From the NCBI GenBank assembly GCA_018881555.1, contig JACAXG010000256.1, positions 203,081 to 267,080 on the forward strand: a stretch of 64,000 nt of DNA, in the 5' to 3' direction. Under the pieces are notes generated by a model, which did no database searches, was not told the DNA's origin, and saw nothing but the letters and a program-made list of their open reading frames with translations. Origin of the DNA: Amblyornis subalaris. Taxonomy: Eukaryota; Chordata; Aves; Passeriformes; Ptilonorhynchidae. Position numbers and translations under genes: made by a program. Of the stretch, positions 1 to 12,079 are shown piece after piece; position 1 is the first letter of the stretch; each line of letters begins with the position of its first letter.

Positions 1-2615
1 AAGAATTCATAAAAATGGAAAAAACTCAACAGTGTTGCAGTTAGACTCTGTCCTGTCATTAAAAATGACACTTTTGTTTTTCAGATTGGCTGCCTTTCCA
101 CGGGAGTTTATGTGGCCTTTTTTCAAGTCTTTAACATGACAGGTCCTATTGTGAGTGATGGATAGATTATTGGAAAATGCATCTGCACTTTTATCTATTA
201 AATGCAGAAACTAAGCTGTAAATCTTAGCATAGCGCTTCACTAGAAACCAGCCATCTACCAACACCAATTTGCACTTTGAAACAGTCCCACAAAAATTAA
301 AATATAATTCTGGGATTATGTTTCATGTTTAAACACAGATCAACATTTCCATGTAGGGATAGGTTATACGACCAAAACATAGTGGCCTCAGAAGTAGACT
401 TTTTATTTTTGCTGTTACAACTAGACAACAACAACCAGAAACCCCACCAAAGCATTTTCCAGAAGAAAAAGTAATATCAATGAAACCAAATCTTTTGTTT
501 AGTTTCTTCAAAATCGTGTTGATTTGAGGATAGGGATGGGAGGGGAGAAAAAAGAGAGGAAGAAGGAATTGTGAAGAAGTTACATTACTCTTATTTCAGA
601 GAGCTGGAAGTACAAATTGAAACCACTTTTCATTGAAAAAAATACAACTATTTTTTAATTTTAAATCAAAATAACTGAAATCCTTTCAGTACCTGGCAAA
701 AACATAGCCGTAAAACTGCTGCTGACTATCAGCGGATAACAATTCTCTCCAAGATCCTCAGGTGACCTTTCTTTCTCTCTCCAGGGCAGGTCCATCCCAA
801 CTACACAGGTCCAGCTTAAGCCAAACACTCCTCACTCCCTCAGTCACCATTGGAAAGAAACAGTCACACCCTGATGAGGATCACTAACTTTATATTCAGA
901 AATTCATGGGACAAGTCACCTTCTGCAAATGTTTTCTCCTTTCCACTTGTGGAGATCTTGCTACAGGGATGACCTGTCATGGACCTCCTAAATGATGAGA
1001 CATCAGCAAAGACAGTGCTGTGTCACTGTGAGAACTGAATATATGCAGGTAACCAAGGTGGCCATGATCCACAGCCAAAGTGTAAGAAGTAGATTTATTC
1101 CATCATCGTGTTGGCACAACAGGGACACATACACTGCTAAGCTTATTCCACCTTAGCAGGGGCGAAAAGTGTGTGGGCTGTTCCCGGCCTCACATATCAA
1201 GGGGCCAGTGCAACACTTCACAATGCTCTGAATTTCCTCTGTGTTTTTATGATCTCTACTTTGATCTCTCTCCCAAAACAGGGCGCTCAAGAATGTCTGG
1301 GAGAGGACCTCCACGTCTCTGTAAATACCTATGTTATCTCTACACAGAAATTCTACTTCTCAAAAAAGAGACAGAGGATAGATAAACAGCATAATTTCTG
1401 TTTTCCCAGACTGTTATTCTCCAGGCTTTGGAATTTCCAGCTGCAAGGTCACTTGAGCTATCATCTTCCTCACCAAATCCATCATTTTCAACCCTTTCCT
1501 CCCAGTTGCTCTTAAAACACAAAGTAGCAATTGCATTTAAGGGACAAATAGTGTTTCCTAGTGAAACCAGGTTTCCCATTGTGGTCAGCAAGACCTGGAT
1601 TTAGACCTGAATTCATGACAATATACAACCTACAACTGCTGAACCGACTAGATAGGAGATTCTTGGGTTCATTCTTTTTGACTACACCAATATACAAATT
1701 AAAATAAACATCCTCTTTTTCCCCCAGGAACTGCCACCAGATTTCACAGTGCTTTTCCCATTATTATTAAGGCACTTTTTTACTTCTATTAATGAAATAC
1801 TAACCCTGTACCACATTTTTGCACCTCTAAAATAACAGTAGTCTTCACTGTAAACATCAGGAGTGCATGGAGGAGAGGTATGTCCTATTTCATTATGTAT
1901 TCCTCAAAGACGTGTATGGGGAGCTCTTTTTTGCCTCTAAATGTCACATTATTGTTTCTATCAGACACAAAAAATACTTAGTTGTCTCAGATGACCATCA
2001 AAAATGGTTCATAAAAGGCATATGAAATAAGGCTCAAGGCAGACGAAAGGTATTTCTTCCTTGGCTCCTTCCAGCACAGCTCCAGAGAGCAGAGCTGTGC
2101 AAGAGAAAGAACAGCACTGCTCATCAGTTAAACTTTAGTCTTAAGTACAGCAAAACGAAAAATTAAAGAGAAGGCGGAACTTGGAAAGAGGTTGTGACTT
2201 TGTTCTGATGTGGGACGAGCATCCAGAATCCAGCCAAGACCTGACACAGAAGGGCAGCCTTTCCTTCATGGGCCACCCAGACCCTGACCAAAGGGTTCAG
2301 CCTGTGACCATGTTCCACCTCACCTATCCACACTGGTTGAATATTCTACCAGCATGTACACACCTCACCACATACTATTAAGACTGAACTCTTAATTTTT
2401 CTTGTGTACCCCTAAGATACCTAATTTTCAAAGCTATAAAAAGAAATAGGCCATATTTCAAGGTGTTTAAGCAACCTCAATGTCCTCTCTTCTCCTAAAA
2501 CTCTCCCAGCTGTTACCAGAGCGACACAGCCCTTACAGTTTTCATCAGAGAGGTTCAGTCAGGTCAAGAATCCCAGGGGAAGATTTCAAAGGCTGTTATC
2601 TTTGCCTGGTGTGTA

Positions 2616-2868
2616 GAAAGCAACAGGACAAGATGAAATGGCCTCAAGTTGCACCAAGCGAGGTTTAGATTGGACATCAGTGAAAACTTCTGCACGGAAA
2701 GGGTTGTCAGACACCAAAGAAGGATGTCCACAGCAGTGAAGTCCCTGGAGGGATTTAAATGACATGCAGGCATTTGGAGACATGGCTAATCATAGACTTG
2801 GCAATGCTGGATTAATGGTTGGACTTGATGATCTTGGAGATCTTTCCCAACCTAAATGATTCTATGAC
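2616..2868 (+). mobile_element. CR1 LINE 3' fragment
   Basis: This is a 5'-truncated CR1 in sense orientation. It runs from a CAACAGGACAAGATGAAATG-like segment through the typical CAGTGAAAACTTCTGCACGG and GGTTGGACTTGATGATCTTG segments to AAATGATTCTATGA at the end. The pattern matches the avian CR1 3' untranslated region. Internal deletions are present. Confidence 0.88.
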
Positions 2869-2899
2869 TGAGAAAAGGAAAAGGATAACACACAAAACC

Positions 2900-2934
2900 A
2901 CCCCCCCCAAAAAAAAAAAAAAACAAAAAAAAGG
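2900..2934. repeat. C-run followed by A-rich tract
   Basis: A run of C bases passes directly into a long A-rich stretch interrupted by single C and G bases. It is simple low-complexity sequence just after the CR1 end at 2868 and may have grown from its tail region. Confidence 0.8.
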
Positions 2935-3212
2935 AAAGCAAAACATCTGTATTTTCCTTCTGTGTTTTGTGGTATCTAAAGAACGTTCCTTTAAACTCAT
3001 GTACAAAAAGCAAAATAAATGGATGAGAAAGCTTCCTTACTCACCTACTCCATTTTCAAGCCCAGTTTGGTACAGGCAGACCCTCAGAAAGTACCAGTGG
3101 TCCCAGTAACATGGACTGCAGGCTGTCCTAGAGCCACCCTGGGCACAATCCCACCAAAGAAACAATGACATACACAGCTCCTACCCAGAAGCATGGAAGC
3201 ACAGAGCCAACC

Positions 3213-3380
3213 ACAGAAACACAGGGCAGCTGAGGTTAGAAAGCAGCTGTGGAGTTCATCTAGTCCAGCTAACTTGGTTATGCAAAAAAGTAGGTGTCGA
3301 GTCCAAATTCGATATCTAAGCTCTAGCTGTGGGGAGAGGAAGGCTTCTCCAGACCTCTCCAGACAAAGGTTGGTTTCTAG
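3213..3380 (-). mobile_element. Possible old CR1 fragment
   Basis: The segment TGAGGTTAGAAAGCAGC followed by GTTCATCTAGTCCAGC resembles the antisense 3' end of older CR1 families. The remainder is too diverged to align by eye, so this is a weak call. Confidence 0.35.
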
Positions 3381-6300
3381 GGTTGCTCACCGGCTAAGAA
3401 AGATCTGTTACGCCTCTTCTGGAAATTATCTACATCCTACTGCCGCTTGTTTTCTTGTTAAAAAAAGAAGAAGTCCTTTTGAATTGCATCGAGCTAAATG
3501 CTGAAATATATTAGTGTTTAATCCTGGCAAGAGATCAGCATGGGATTTTAGAGTACTGACTTCTTTCCTCCTCTTGAAGGCATCAGAATCCATGCTGGCT
3601 GCAAACACTGAAGTCCTCAGGGGCGATTTGATTTTAGCACGGTTTTCAGTCTAACTGGAGTATCACCATCCCATGCTTAGCTTCAGAAATGACCAATAAC
3701 ACTTGCCATTGAACAAAACCTGGCAAAACAATAACTCATAAATTGCAGTCACATCACAGTGGCATGAACAAAGCAGGATGAAGACTCAGGAAGCAGATGA
3801 AACTGAGCAGTCGTAAGGAAAAACATGCTGAGAGGCCAGCTGAGCACTGCATGTTACTGCAGAACAGTAGCAACACTAGCATCTTGTCTTTTGGCCTGAA
3901 TTTATCCCATTTTAGCATCTTCATTCCCTAACTACAAAAATTGCACATAATTCTCAGGAATATGGATTGTTAAACATATCTCTTTACTGCATTAGTCACA
4001 GATCGGTGCCACCTATGAATAACTAAATACCTGGCATAATATACTACAGCTAAGGTGTTGGATGCATCCACAGTAAGGAAAAAGTCAAGCTGATCTTTCC
4101 AGAGGTGGAGGAATCTGCTCCGTGTTCAGTTCAGCTTCACATCTGGGATCACCCATGTCTGGTGGCAGAGTCCAGCAATGCAAGCTAGAGCAGGTAACTG
4201 AGATGACTGCCATTGAGAATGTCTTTCCTTCCCCATCCCTCCAGTTAACAAACTGACTCTGATCCTGCTCTTGTTCTGTTTTTTCTCAGCTTTTTGATGT
4301 GCATACAAAAAGGGCAGCAAAGCCCATGGATTTGGCTCTCCAGGACCGTTGTCTCCAAGGCTGACTGCACAAAGAAGCACAGAAGGTAACACTCCAAGAT
4401 GTGGCTACAAATTTAAGTGCAGAGGATAAGGAATAACCTGTCCATATTTGGCAAAGTCTCGGTCTCTCCCTGCATGTGAGGAAGACCAGGTGAGCCAAAG
4501 GTGATAGAGATGTTCCAGCATGGAGGATGACCAGATTCCTCTACTCCAACATCTGCTAGACAAACCAAACCAAAGCCCACTGACGACGTTTCTTTTAACG
4601 GAGTGATACAGAGCTCCTATCAGACCTCAGTCCAGTGAATCATGCTTCTCTGCCCCCGGGTGAGATGAGGCTGGCTGACAGCCACTCCTGGCTCTGTCAA
4701 TGCAAACTGACAGTGCTGCTGGCACAGCCAAGGCTGCCATGGGTTCATCAATCCACCCCCGGCACAGTACCGGAGAGCCATGTAAAGATGTCAGTTTAAC
4801 ATGGCTTTGTCCTCTCAAAGTGATAGTAACCACGCTGAAATCAGCAAGTCGAAGCCGGGAAAATGCATCTGGAGGTAATTAGTAACAATCACAGGCTGCT
4901 TGGAAACTGCTGACAACTGCAGCAATGAGCTGGGCGAACATCACTGGCTTGTAAAGGAGAGAAAGCTTACAGGCTGTGGCAGCACGCAGTGACGGAAGGG
5001 GTTTTTTTAAACTTAATATTTAATGTGGCATAAAAAAAATGCAAAGAAAGCAAGCAGTTCTCTAATCAGAATTTCACTGGTGGTCCACAACACAACAGAG
5101 TTGGTGGATGAAGCAGTACTGAGACCTGTCACTAAATTTCTCCTTAGCAGCAAGAACTAGCATGAATGTCAATGTTTAAGCAATCCCTTAATTTTCAAGA
5201 TCTATCCCAAATGTTTGGATCTGCCAGCTGGTTGAGAGAGAGAAATCTTACATTTTCTACCAACAACCACACCACCTCAGATCTCAACATTGCTTTGCTT
5301 TGCCACCCACACAGCAACCTGGCAACAAGAACGAAAAAGTGTAATCATAGTTCACTCAAGACTTCTGTTCTCAGACTTATTTCCATTAAATCCTTTTACA
5401 ATCTATCTTACAGATTTAAGACTGACAACATGAAATAGACTAAATTCTTGTCACGTGTGGCAGCCCAGACTACTCCGGAATTTCTCATAAAAAATGATTA
5501 AGCTTGAACAGCAGATACAACTACAGAAAGGACATGTTTCCCTGGCCCAAACTCCTGGTTTTTGTATTTCAAGTTATTGGCCCACTTTTCAGCCTTACTA
5601 ATGGACCCATTCTGTGTTGAAACATGCAATCATGTGTTCACAGCTCTGCTTCACACACACCAGAAGAGTTCCCAGTAGAAGTGATGTATCCCACCAATGC
5701 TGCTGTAGTTACCACAACTCATTTGCCAGTGTTTTAAGCAGATCTTGGTTAACCCTGAAGCTGTTACTAAAGTGTTTATAATCTGGAATGTCAACAGAGA
5801 AGTGAGATTGACCTCAAGGGATTAACACCACCAGACAGAGACTTTGGACATTCTGTGGACTTTTATCCAATTAACCCTCACTTTTACAGTTGAAAACAAC
5901 TACCTAGTGTGACTAAGACTTGTTTTCCCCCAAGGCTTTTAGACTAATTCTCTGAGTTTGTTCACATACACCACAGGACAGCCTGTATGCAACAAGGAAT
6001 AGTGGAAACACTCAAAAAAAGGTGAAGAAATTAAAAGCAACACAACTTCCTGAATCTCAAGAGAAGATCAGAGATCGGGCTAGCCACTCCTCCTCCAGTG
6101 AGGAGCAGTTCACATGGGAAATGCCATCTTGCATCTGTGAGGCTGGGGCTCTTCTGAACTGAGGGGGACCAAGGACCAGGAGCTGGCTCTGGCAGGACTT
6201 CTCCCCTGATTAAGGGCCTGACCACTGAAGTGGGGCTGATACAAAGCTGACCTTTCTCCAGGGATTGTTGCCTTATCGATCACCTATCAACCCCAGCCCA

Positions 6301-6931
6301 GCCACAGAACACTAAACCAGCCACTGGATTTTACCACAGCTTTCATCAGACCACAGACCACAAAAAAAGCTCTGAGAAGGCAGAGTAGGCAGTGTATTTG
6401 CGGACATTTGTTGGACCTTGCACTCATAACCACTGTCATGCACCATTTCTGAGCTCCTGATTTTCAGAGATACCTACCACACACGAAACTCCCACAGTAA
6501 TACACACCTTGTGGTTGCAAGGGAAATAGACTCAATAAACGTCTCCTTTTCCAAATCACCTGTCACACCAAGGAAACTGGCTGGGAAAAGAGTTGTGACT
6601 GACAAAATGAGTTATTTTGGGGGAGGAAACAGAAATCTGTCCAGAACTACAGTGAGGAATGCATCACCAAGCATGCTGTAATGGACATGCCTTGCACATT
6701 ACAAAGCATGGCTTGCACCTGAAACCTTCCTGCTCCTGACAACCTGCATATCCCTTTCAGCTCCTTAGGAAAGCCTCAGAGCAGGGAGCATGACTCAGGC
6801 ATATGGTGCATGTCCAGTGCTATAGGGCCCAGATTATGATGGGGACTCTGGGCACTTCCAGAGCATGACCAATGCAAAACAATTCATATGGCTGTTAAAA
6901 AGAAAGCAGCTAGACAACCTCCTCCAAAAAT

Positions 6932-6968
6932 ATATCAAAAGCCATAGGTTTTAAAAGGCTTTTGATAT
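6932..6968. repeat. Perfect 12-bp inverted repeat (hairpin)
   Basis: Arms ATATCAAAAGCC (6932-6943) and GGCTTTTGATAT (6957-6968) are exactly complementary and flank a 13-nt AT-rich loop. No coding or repeat element explains it. Confidence 0.85.
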
Positions 6969-7795
6969 TCTCATGTAAAACTAAGTTTTATGAAAGCAGG
7001 TGATATCAAATTAAAGGTATAAATACCCACTGTCTTGAAAAATGTGTTCTGTTGTAGCTCTCTATCATATTTAAGACTGATAGCAGGTTTTTTCTAGAAC
7101 TTGCTGGTCATAAAGCTTGCTCCATGTTTTTGAGAACCAGCAAATTTAACATTCGGAACTTTTGCTCGAGTGTAGGTAACATCATAGGGAGAACCTCTAT
7201 GAAATCCATATTGAACTCTGCAGCATCACCTCTGTAGGAGGTTTCACTTTAACAAATGTGATCAGTCAGCTCACAACACTCTAAGGAAGTAGCAACGTGA
7301 GACATGTGAGAAGTGCTTAAACCAGTGTAAAGGAAGTGCTGCTGATGTATCAGCCAAAACAACAGCTCTTGGCTGAACCTCATTTTGGCCAGGTGCAAAT
7401 CCTGAATGAGCGGTCCCTTAGAAGATGACAGAAGCACGGGAACATCCAGATTCTGTATCATCTTCTTGCCTTCCTAACTTTGGTGCATGATAATGCAGCT
7501 CAGTTATCTCTTCCTATTCTGCCTCTGCACCAGGACACAGCTCACATCGGCTCCCACATCACACTGCAGCTGCAGATGCTTGCAGGCAAAAGATGATCAC
7601 AGCACCTGCTTGTGGAGTTCAAGGTGTTGCCAGGCAGTACAAACACCTCTGACAGGGCACAAGGCTTGTCATGAGGCACAGACTCAGACAAACACTCAGG
7701 AGAGGAACTAAAGGCAACAGAACACCCATGATGGACTGAGACAGCGTGGGTCTTCTGCAAAGAGCAGCACATCAGGCTTAGAAGAAAAATGTAGG

Positions 7796-7826
7796 GAATC
7801 ATAGAATCATTTAGGTTGGAGCTCAC
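7796..7826 (-). mobile_element. CR1 3' tail stub
   Basis: GAATCATAGAATCATTTAGG followed by TTGGAGCTCACC is the antisense end of a CR1 copy, only about 30 bp long. It lies about 150 bp before the much longer CR1 at 7974. Confidence 0.7.
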
Positions 7827-7973
7827 CAGCAAACAGTGGCAGAATAAACTGCCTTAGGAAAGACCACTTTTTAACTTTCCTGGGCTGTATGGGTGGCTTA
7901 TGACCACCAGTCTGACAGTTCATGCTTCTTCTATATTCCTTTCAGTATTCTTCTTTTCTATGATTATATAGAT

Positions 7974-8894
7974 ATCATAGAATCATAGAGTGATTTGGGT
8001 TGTAAGGGACCTTGGAGATCATCTGGTTCCACCGCCCTGGCATGGACAAAGATATCTTTCACTAGACCAGGTTGCTCAGAGCTCCATCCAATGTGGCCTT
8101 GAACACTTCAAGGGATGGGGCATCTACAATTTCTCTGGGCAACTTGTGCCAGAGCCTCACCACCCTCCCAGTGAAGAATTTTTTTCCTTATATCTAATCT
8201 AAACCTACTCCCTTTCAGTTTGAATACATTCCTCTTTGTTCTGTAACTCCATACTCTTGTAAATAGTCTCCATCTATCTTCTTGTCTCCATTCAGGTACT
8301 GGGAGGCTGCAGTTAGGTCACCCCAAAACCTTCTCTTCTCCAGCCTGAATTCCAATTCTCTCAGTCTTTCCTCATAGCATAGTTGTTCGAGCCATCTGAT
8401 CAACTTGGTTGCCTCCTCTGGACTGGCTCCAGCAGCTCCACATCCTTCCTGTGCAGGGCCCAGGGCTGGGGCAGCTCTGCAGGGGGGGGTCTCACCTGAG
8501 GGGGCAGAGCGGCAGAATCCCCCCCTCGCCTGCTGCCCACGCTGGGGCTCAGCCCAGCACAGGGGTTTGGGGTCCCGGCTCTCCCCCACCAGCACCCCCA
8601 GGGCCTCTTCTGGGCCTGCTCTGGGGCTGCTCCTCCCCAGCCTGGATCCAGTCTGGAGGTAGCTCTGACCCACGTGCAGCACCAGCCCCTGGCCTTGTTA
8701 AACCTCATGAAATTCCCATGGGCCACTTCTGGAGCTTGTCCAACTCCCTCTGGATGACCCCGTCCCTCAGGGGTGTTACTGCACCCTCAGCCTGGTCTCA
8801 CCTCAAACCTGCTGAGGGTGCCATCAGTCCCTCTGTCTGTGTCATTGATGAAGCGATTAGATAACACTGGTCCTGGCACTGACCCCTCATGGAC
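7974..8894 (-). mobile_element. CR1 LINE, long 3' part in antisense
   Basis: Read on the minus strand this is the 3' part of CR1, covering the end of ORF2 and the 3' untranslated region and ending at 7974 with the usual tail. The frame spanning 8682-8215 still shows the CR1 ORF2 C-terminal pattern YEERLRELEFRLEKRRFWGD, but it is shortened and GC-rich upstream. On its 5' side the copy stops near 8894 and appears to resume after 9730, which suggests interruption by the LTR-like block between. Confidence 0.9.
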
Positions 8895-9391
8895 ACAGAT
8901 TTATCGGTATCGGTGCTTTGTCTCCCTACCTCTTATAAGCCACACATATCCAGAAGTCCCTCTTTCTGTCCATCCATCCACCCCTGTTGTGGTGGCTGAG
9001 CCTGCAGCAGGAGAGGCTGCAGTGGTAGTGCCAGCCACAAGAGTGACCGAGGAGCCAGAGGACCCAGGTGCAGTAGGAGACTGCTGGTGGGAAGGCTCGA
9101 GGTCTGAGATCTCCCCCGTAGTCATGGTGAGGAGGAAGGTCTCCCCCATCTGGCCTAGCAACACTAAGTTAATGTTCCCCTATTCGGTTGGCCTATTGGC
9201 CTGTCAGTCTCTGTACCCTTTCATGGTTATGTTCCAGAACTTCCTCCCTTACTCGATGCCCCATTTGTCCCTGTCCCTTGCTCCGTCCCTTGCCCTTCCC
9301 TGCTTGTTGCAGTTGTATAGCCCCACCTTGTCTCTCCCCCTGGCCCTCAACCCATTGGTCCCTGTTGTTCTCTCTGCCCTTACTGCCCCGG

Positions 9392-9398
9392 TATATAA
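9392..9398 (+). promoter_or_regulatory. TATA box of the LTR-like block
   Basis: TATATAA preceded by a GC-rich GCCCCGG lies 50 bp upstream of an AATAAA signal, the spacing expected for a short R region. Confidence 0.45.
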
Positions 9399-9448
9399 CC
9401 CTGGAGCCTCCATTGTTCTGTGCTGCTTCTTCCCCGAACCCTTCATGG

Positions 9449-9454
9449 AATAAA
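9449..9454 (+). terminator. AATAAA polyadenylation signal of the LTR-like block
   Basis: AATAAA lies in CATGGAATAAACTGTTTCG. With the TATA box at 9392 it outlines a U3-R-U5 order. It lies on the strand opposite to PAX5 and should not affect PAX5 transcripts. Confidence 0.45.
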
Positions 9455-9730
9455 CTGTTTCGTGAAATACCATAAGAACAGCCCCTCCAACTCTCTGCCT
9501 CCAGCTGTACGCTTCCACGTGTGAGCGAGTGCCTGCGCGTCCACCGGCGCGGGTGGGACAGGGTGTTTGCTGTGCAGCTGCACCACCCAGCGACTCCAGA
9601 GAGGGACGCTTGGGGATGACCACGGCATTCCTATTCCATCGACCACCACACACCACGTCACGGCACCACCGAACGCAGGGCGCTTTTGGGAAGAGGTCGC
9701 AGCATCCACCATCTAGCCCCGCTGCGACAC

Positions 9731-9910
9731 ACCCCTAGGCACCTTTCTTATCCATGAGTCCACCACTCAAACCCCCCATCTGGAACCAGACAGGTAATAA
9801 AAGAAACCTCTCCTCTCCCACTTCAAGGTACACATGTAAATCTAAACCTCTCCTCTCCCACTTCAAGGTACACGTGTAAATCTTTATGGTTCTTCTAACT
9901 CTCCAATTTG
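9731..9910 (-). mobile_element. Probable continuation of interrupted CR1
   Basis: TTTCTTATCCATGAGTCCAC and later AACTCTCCAATTTG resemble the antisense CR1 ORF2 segment that should follow the part ending at 8894. About 60 bp of CR1 seem to be missing, and an 80-bp tandem duplication sits inside. Confidence 0.45.
9804..9883. repeat. 40-bp tandem duplication
   Basis: Two adjacent 40-bp units (9804-9843 and 9844-9883) both start AAACCTCTCCTCTCCCACTT and end TGTAAATCT. They differ at a single base (ACATG versus ACGTG), so the duplication is recent. Confidence 0.95.
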
Positions 9911-10153
9911 TTTTGAATCCTCCTAAACTTTTGTCGAGAAAAGCTGAAGACTGATGCTGTACTGGGTTAAAACAACTCCGTGACATTTGTTTCAAAAACT
10001 GCTCCTCTGCTAGACGAGATTGTAAGACTTTAAAGGCACAGTAATACTATACAAAAAAAGAGTATAATCTTCCATTGTAGCAACAAAATAAAAAATTATG
10101 TCCAAACTTTGTCAAAACAGAGAAAATCCAATGGAATTTGCACTGGTTAGACA

Positions 10154-10183
10154 CATATGAATATTCATGTGAACATTCATATG
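10154..10183. repeat. 30-nt near-perfect palindrome
   Basis: The sequence opens CATATGAATATTCATG and closes CATTCATATG; 13 of its 15 base pairs are complementary. It contains several TATNCAT-type POU half sites. It lies 700 bp downstream of exon 7 inside intron 7. Confidence 0.85.
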
Positions 10184-10423
10184 AAACACAGAGCCTTAAA
10201 TTTTAAAATCCCACCTTTGCCTGATTTGCACAATTAATTCAGGACACAATTTAATAATTTTCTTACCATTTGGCCAAACTTCTTGAAAGTAATGTGGTCA
10301 GTCTCAAATAACTAGGTGACCAAAGCGTTTATCAAATTCTAGCTGTTCCTCAACTCTTGCTCTATGTCTGCTGAATAAATGCAGATGATGTGGCATTCCT
10401 TGAACAAACAGCCTTTTCTTTTC

Positions 10424-10431
10424 ATTTGCAT
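10424..10431 (+). promoter_or_regulatory. Octamer motif ATTTGCAT
   Basis: This is an exact OCT1/OCT2 octamer 453 bp downstream of exon 7. At least five exact octamers occur in the window, only modestly above chance for AT-rich DNA, so function is uncertain. Confidence 0.25.
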
Positions 10432-10883
10432 GCTCAGCTTTAGTGCACAGTTAAAATTCAGAAATGGTATAAAACGAGGATCCAAAATTCAGGCTAGTTT
10501 GAACCGTCATAAAAACTCCATCCAGTCAAAGATACCAGGCGCATTTATGCTCAAACATGAGCACCAACGCCCAAAAGCAGAGGCAAGCATTCCGCCTTTT
10601 TGGTGATGCCATGGTACTCAGGATGCAGGTTTGGGGTGGAGGGGTACATACTTTCCTGAGCAAGAGGGATGGATGCTTCGTCTGTCAGCTACAAACAAAC
10701 ACAAATTATTTACACCAGCCATGCACATGACTTTCAACAGAGCTGCTCTGAAATCACATTTAAAAAGATACTTTTTGAGCCATTTAATTCACACCTGACA
10801 CAATTCTTCCATAAAGGACCTCACCATGCAATGTGAAAGCACAGACGATTCACATTACTTATCAGTGCTCGAAAATTGCTTAC

Positions 10884-11013
10884 CTGTGACGATAGGATAG
10901 GACTGAGGCCCGGGAACGCTCGCTCCCAAATCTGCAGAAGTAGGGCTGGTTATATTGGCCTTCATGTCATCCAATCCACCAGCTAGCGAGGCCATGGCTG
11001 AGTATTCAGTTGC
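10884..11013 (-). CDS. PAX5: PAX5 exon 7: start of C-terminal regulatory region
   Basis: The exon is 130 bp: 43 codons starting [10 protein letters not shown] and ending QSYPIVT, plus the first base of a Gly codon completed by exon 8, which is not in the window. It lies between the partial homeodomain and the Pro/Ser/Thr-rich transactivation domain. [16 protein letters not shown] is diagnostic for PAX5. The segment after it, [12 protein letters not shown], is the most diverged from the mammalian form as I recall it, while [11 protein letters not shown] is unchanged. The acceptor is CTTTTTCCAG followed by GCA, with a possible branch site CACTAAA near 11040. The donor ACAG followed by GTAAGC is close to consensus. 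Exon 7 of mammalian PAX5 is sometimes skipped; nothing here suggests a weak splice site. Confidence 0.97.
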
Positions 11014-12079
11014 CTGGAAAAAGAAACAAAAGGCATTTTAGTGACAATAAACTTACTGTTCAAGAGTTTTTGCCTGTGCAACAGAAAGTAGATGTAATAC
11101 AGAACTCCAAAATCCTTTGTTCAGCCAGTGTTAAAGGCAATGCCCATTTATACAGAGATTTTCAGCACTCAAACTGCTCAATAAGTGGATCTGTGCTTAT
11201 CACCGGTGTTCTCGGAGAACACCAAAATGGGCTTTCTTTATAAAACTGAAGCCAAACTCATTAATATGTAACAAAGCTTTCTGGAAAGAAGAAAATTTGT
11301 AGAGTAACTGCCAAGTGCAAGCTACTTTCTTGTTAGGGAAAAATGTTCATGCCTGTTAAGCTCCATACTCTCCATATTTCAGTCTTAGCACTTGAGGGAA
11401 CATGCACTAATGAGAAGGTGGGAACGGGGTGTCCCATTTCCCCCCTTTTCTTGAGAATGTTGCCTTACTTCATCATCTCACAGGAAAGAAAATGTATTTA
11501 TATATGAGTGTTTGTTTAATGCATGCATTCACCCAACTGTGGTAAGGATATTGTCTCATTTCCAGGGAATTTCTTAATCTCATTAGCTGAAAGAGGCTAC
11601 AGTAAATGAGCACAGGTCCTCAGAAATCAGAGTCTTTGTGTTCTACAACCCTGTTTAAGTCTCTGTAGCTACAGCATTCTACAGCTGATGAGGCCAATCT
11701 ATGCATCTAGAGAATGTATACGTACATGGCACAAAGCTTATCTTTATTTGCCCTTTCTCCATGATTTCTAATTGTCAGGATCATTCCTACAAAACTGGGA
11801 AGTTTTCTTTCAAAGTTCTCCTTTCCCTGCTGCTATTTACCCTTTAAGTTTTGATTTTGTATTTGTGAGATGGCAATTATGCCCTGACAACTGGAGGTTG
11901 ACTTCAAATGAAGAACTGCGACAGAACAGGTAAACTAAAGAGCAACCACTGTGACGCCAATCCCTGATGAATTCCTGAAGACTAAGTCAATGCAGAAGTG
12001 GTGCAGAGATGAAGAAATGCAGATGAACCCAGGATCACATGGAGGTTTTTTGGAGCGACCAAAACAAAAATCAGGAAAA

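Larger units (their letters stand above)
8897..9725 (+). mobile_element. LTR-like block (candidate solo LTR) inserted in CR1
   Basis: This block of about 830 bp, CpG-rich in its second half, has no similarity to the surrounding CR1. It has an LTR-like order of signals on the plus strand: inverted CCAAT boxes (ATTGG at 9195 and 9354), TATATAA at 9392, then AATAAA at 9449, followed by about 270 bp that would be U5. A 5-bp direct repeat GACAC (8892-8896 and 9726-9730) may be the target duplication. Against this, the implied ends are not TG...CA, so the boundaries may be wrong. No gag, pol or env similarity was seen. Confidence 0.5.
1..10883 (-). other. PAX5: PAX5 intron 7 (3' part of the window)
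   Basis: This is non-coding intron DNA downstream of exon 7. It is AT-rich, with CR1 fragments at 2616-2868, 7796-7826 and 7974-8894 and an LTR-like GC-rich block at about 8897-9725. I looked for exon 8, which should encode residues like TLPGYPPHVPP, and did not find it on the minus strand, so intron 7 continues beyond position 1. Stretches 1-2600, 3500-7790 and 9920-10880 contain no repeat or gene I can recognise, apart from the hairpin, palindrome and simple repeats listed separately. Confidence 0.85.

Noticed and set aside
8215..8682. Minus-strand ORF of 155 codons
   Set aside because: Its C-terminal part matches the CR1 ORF2 end, and the rest is GC-rich CR1 sequence. It is a transposon remnant, not a host gene.
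8773..9453. Plus-strand ORF of 226 codons, the second longest in the window
   Set aside because: It crosses from antisense CR1 into the LTR-like block, which explains its length. No protein family is recognisable.
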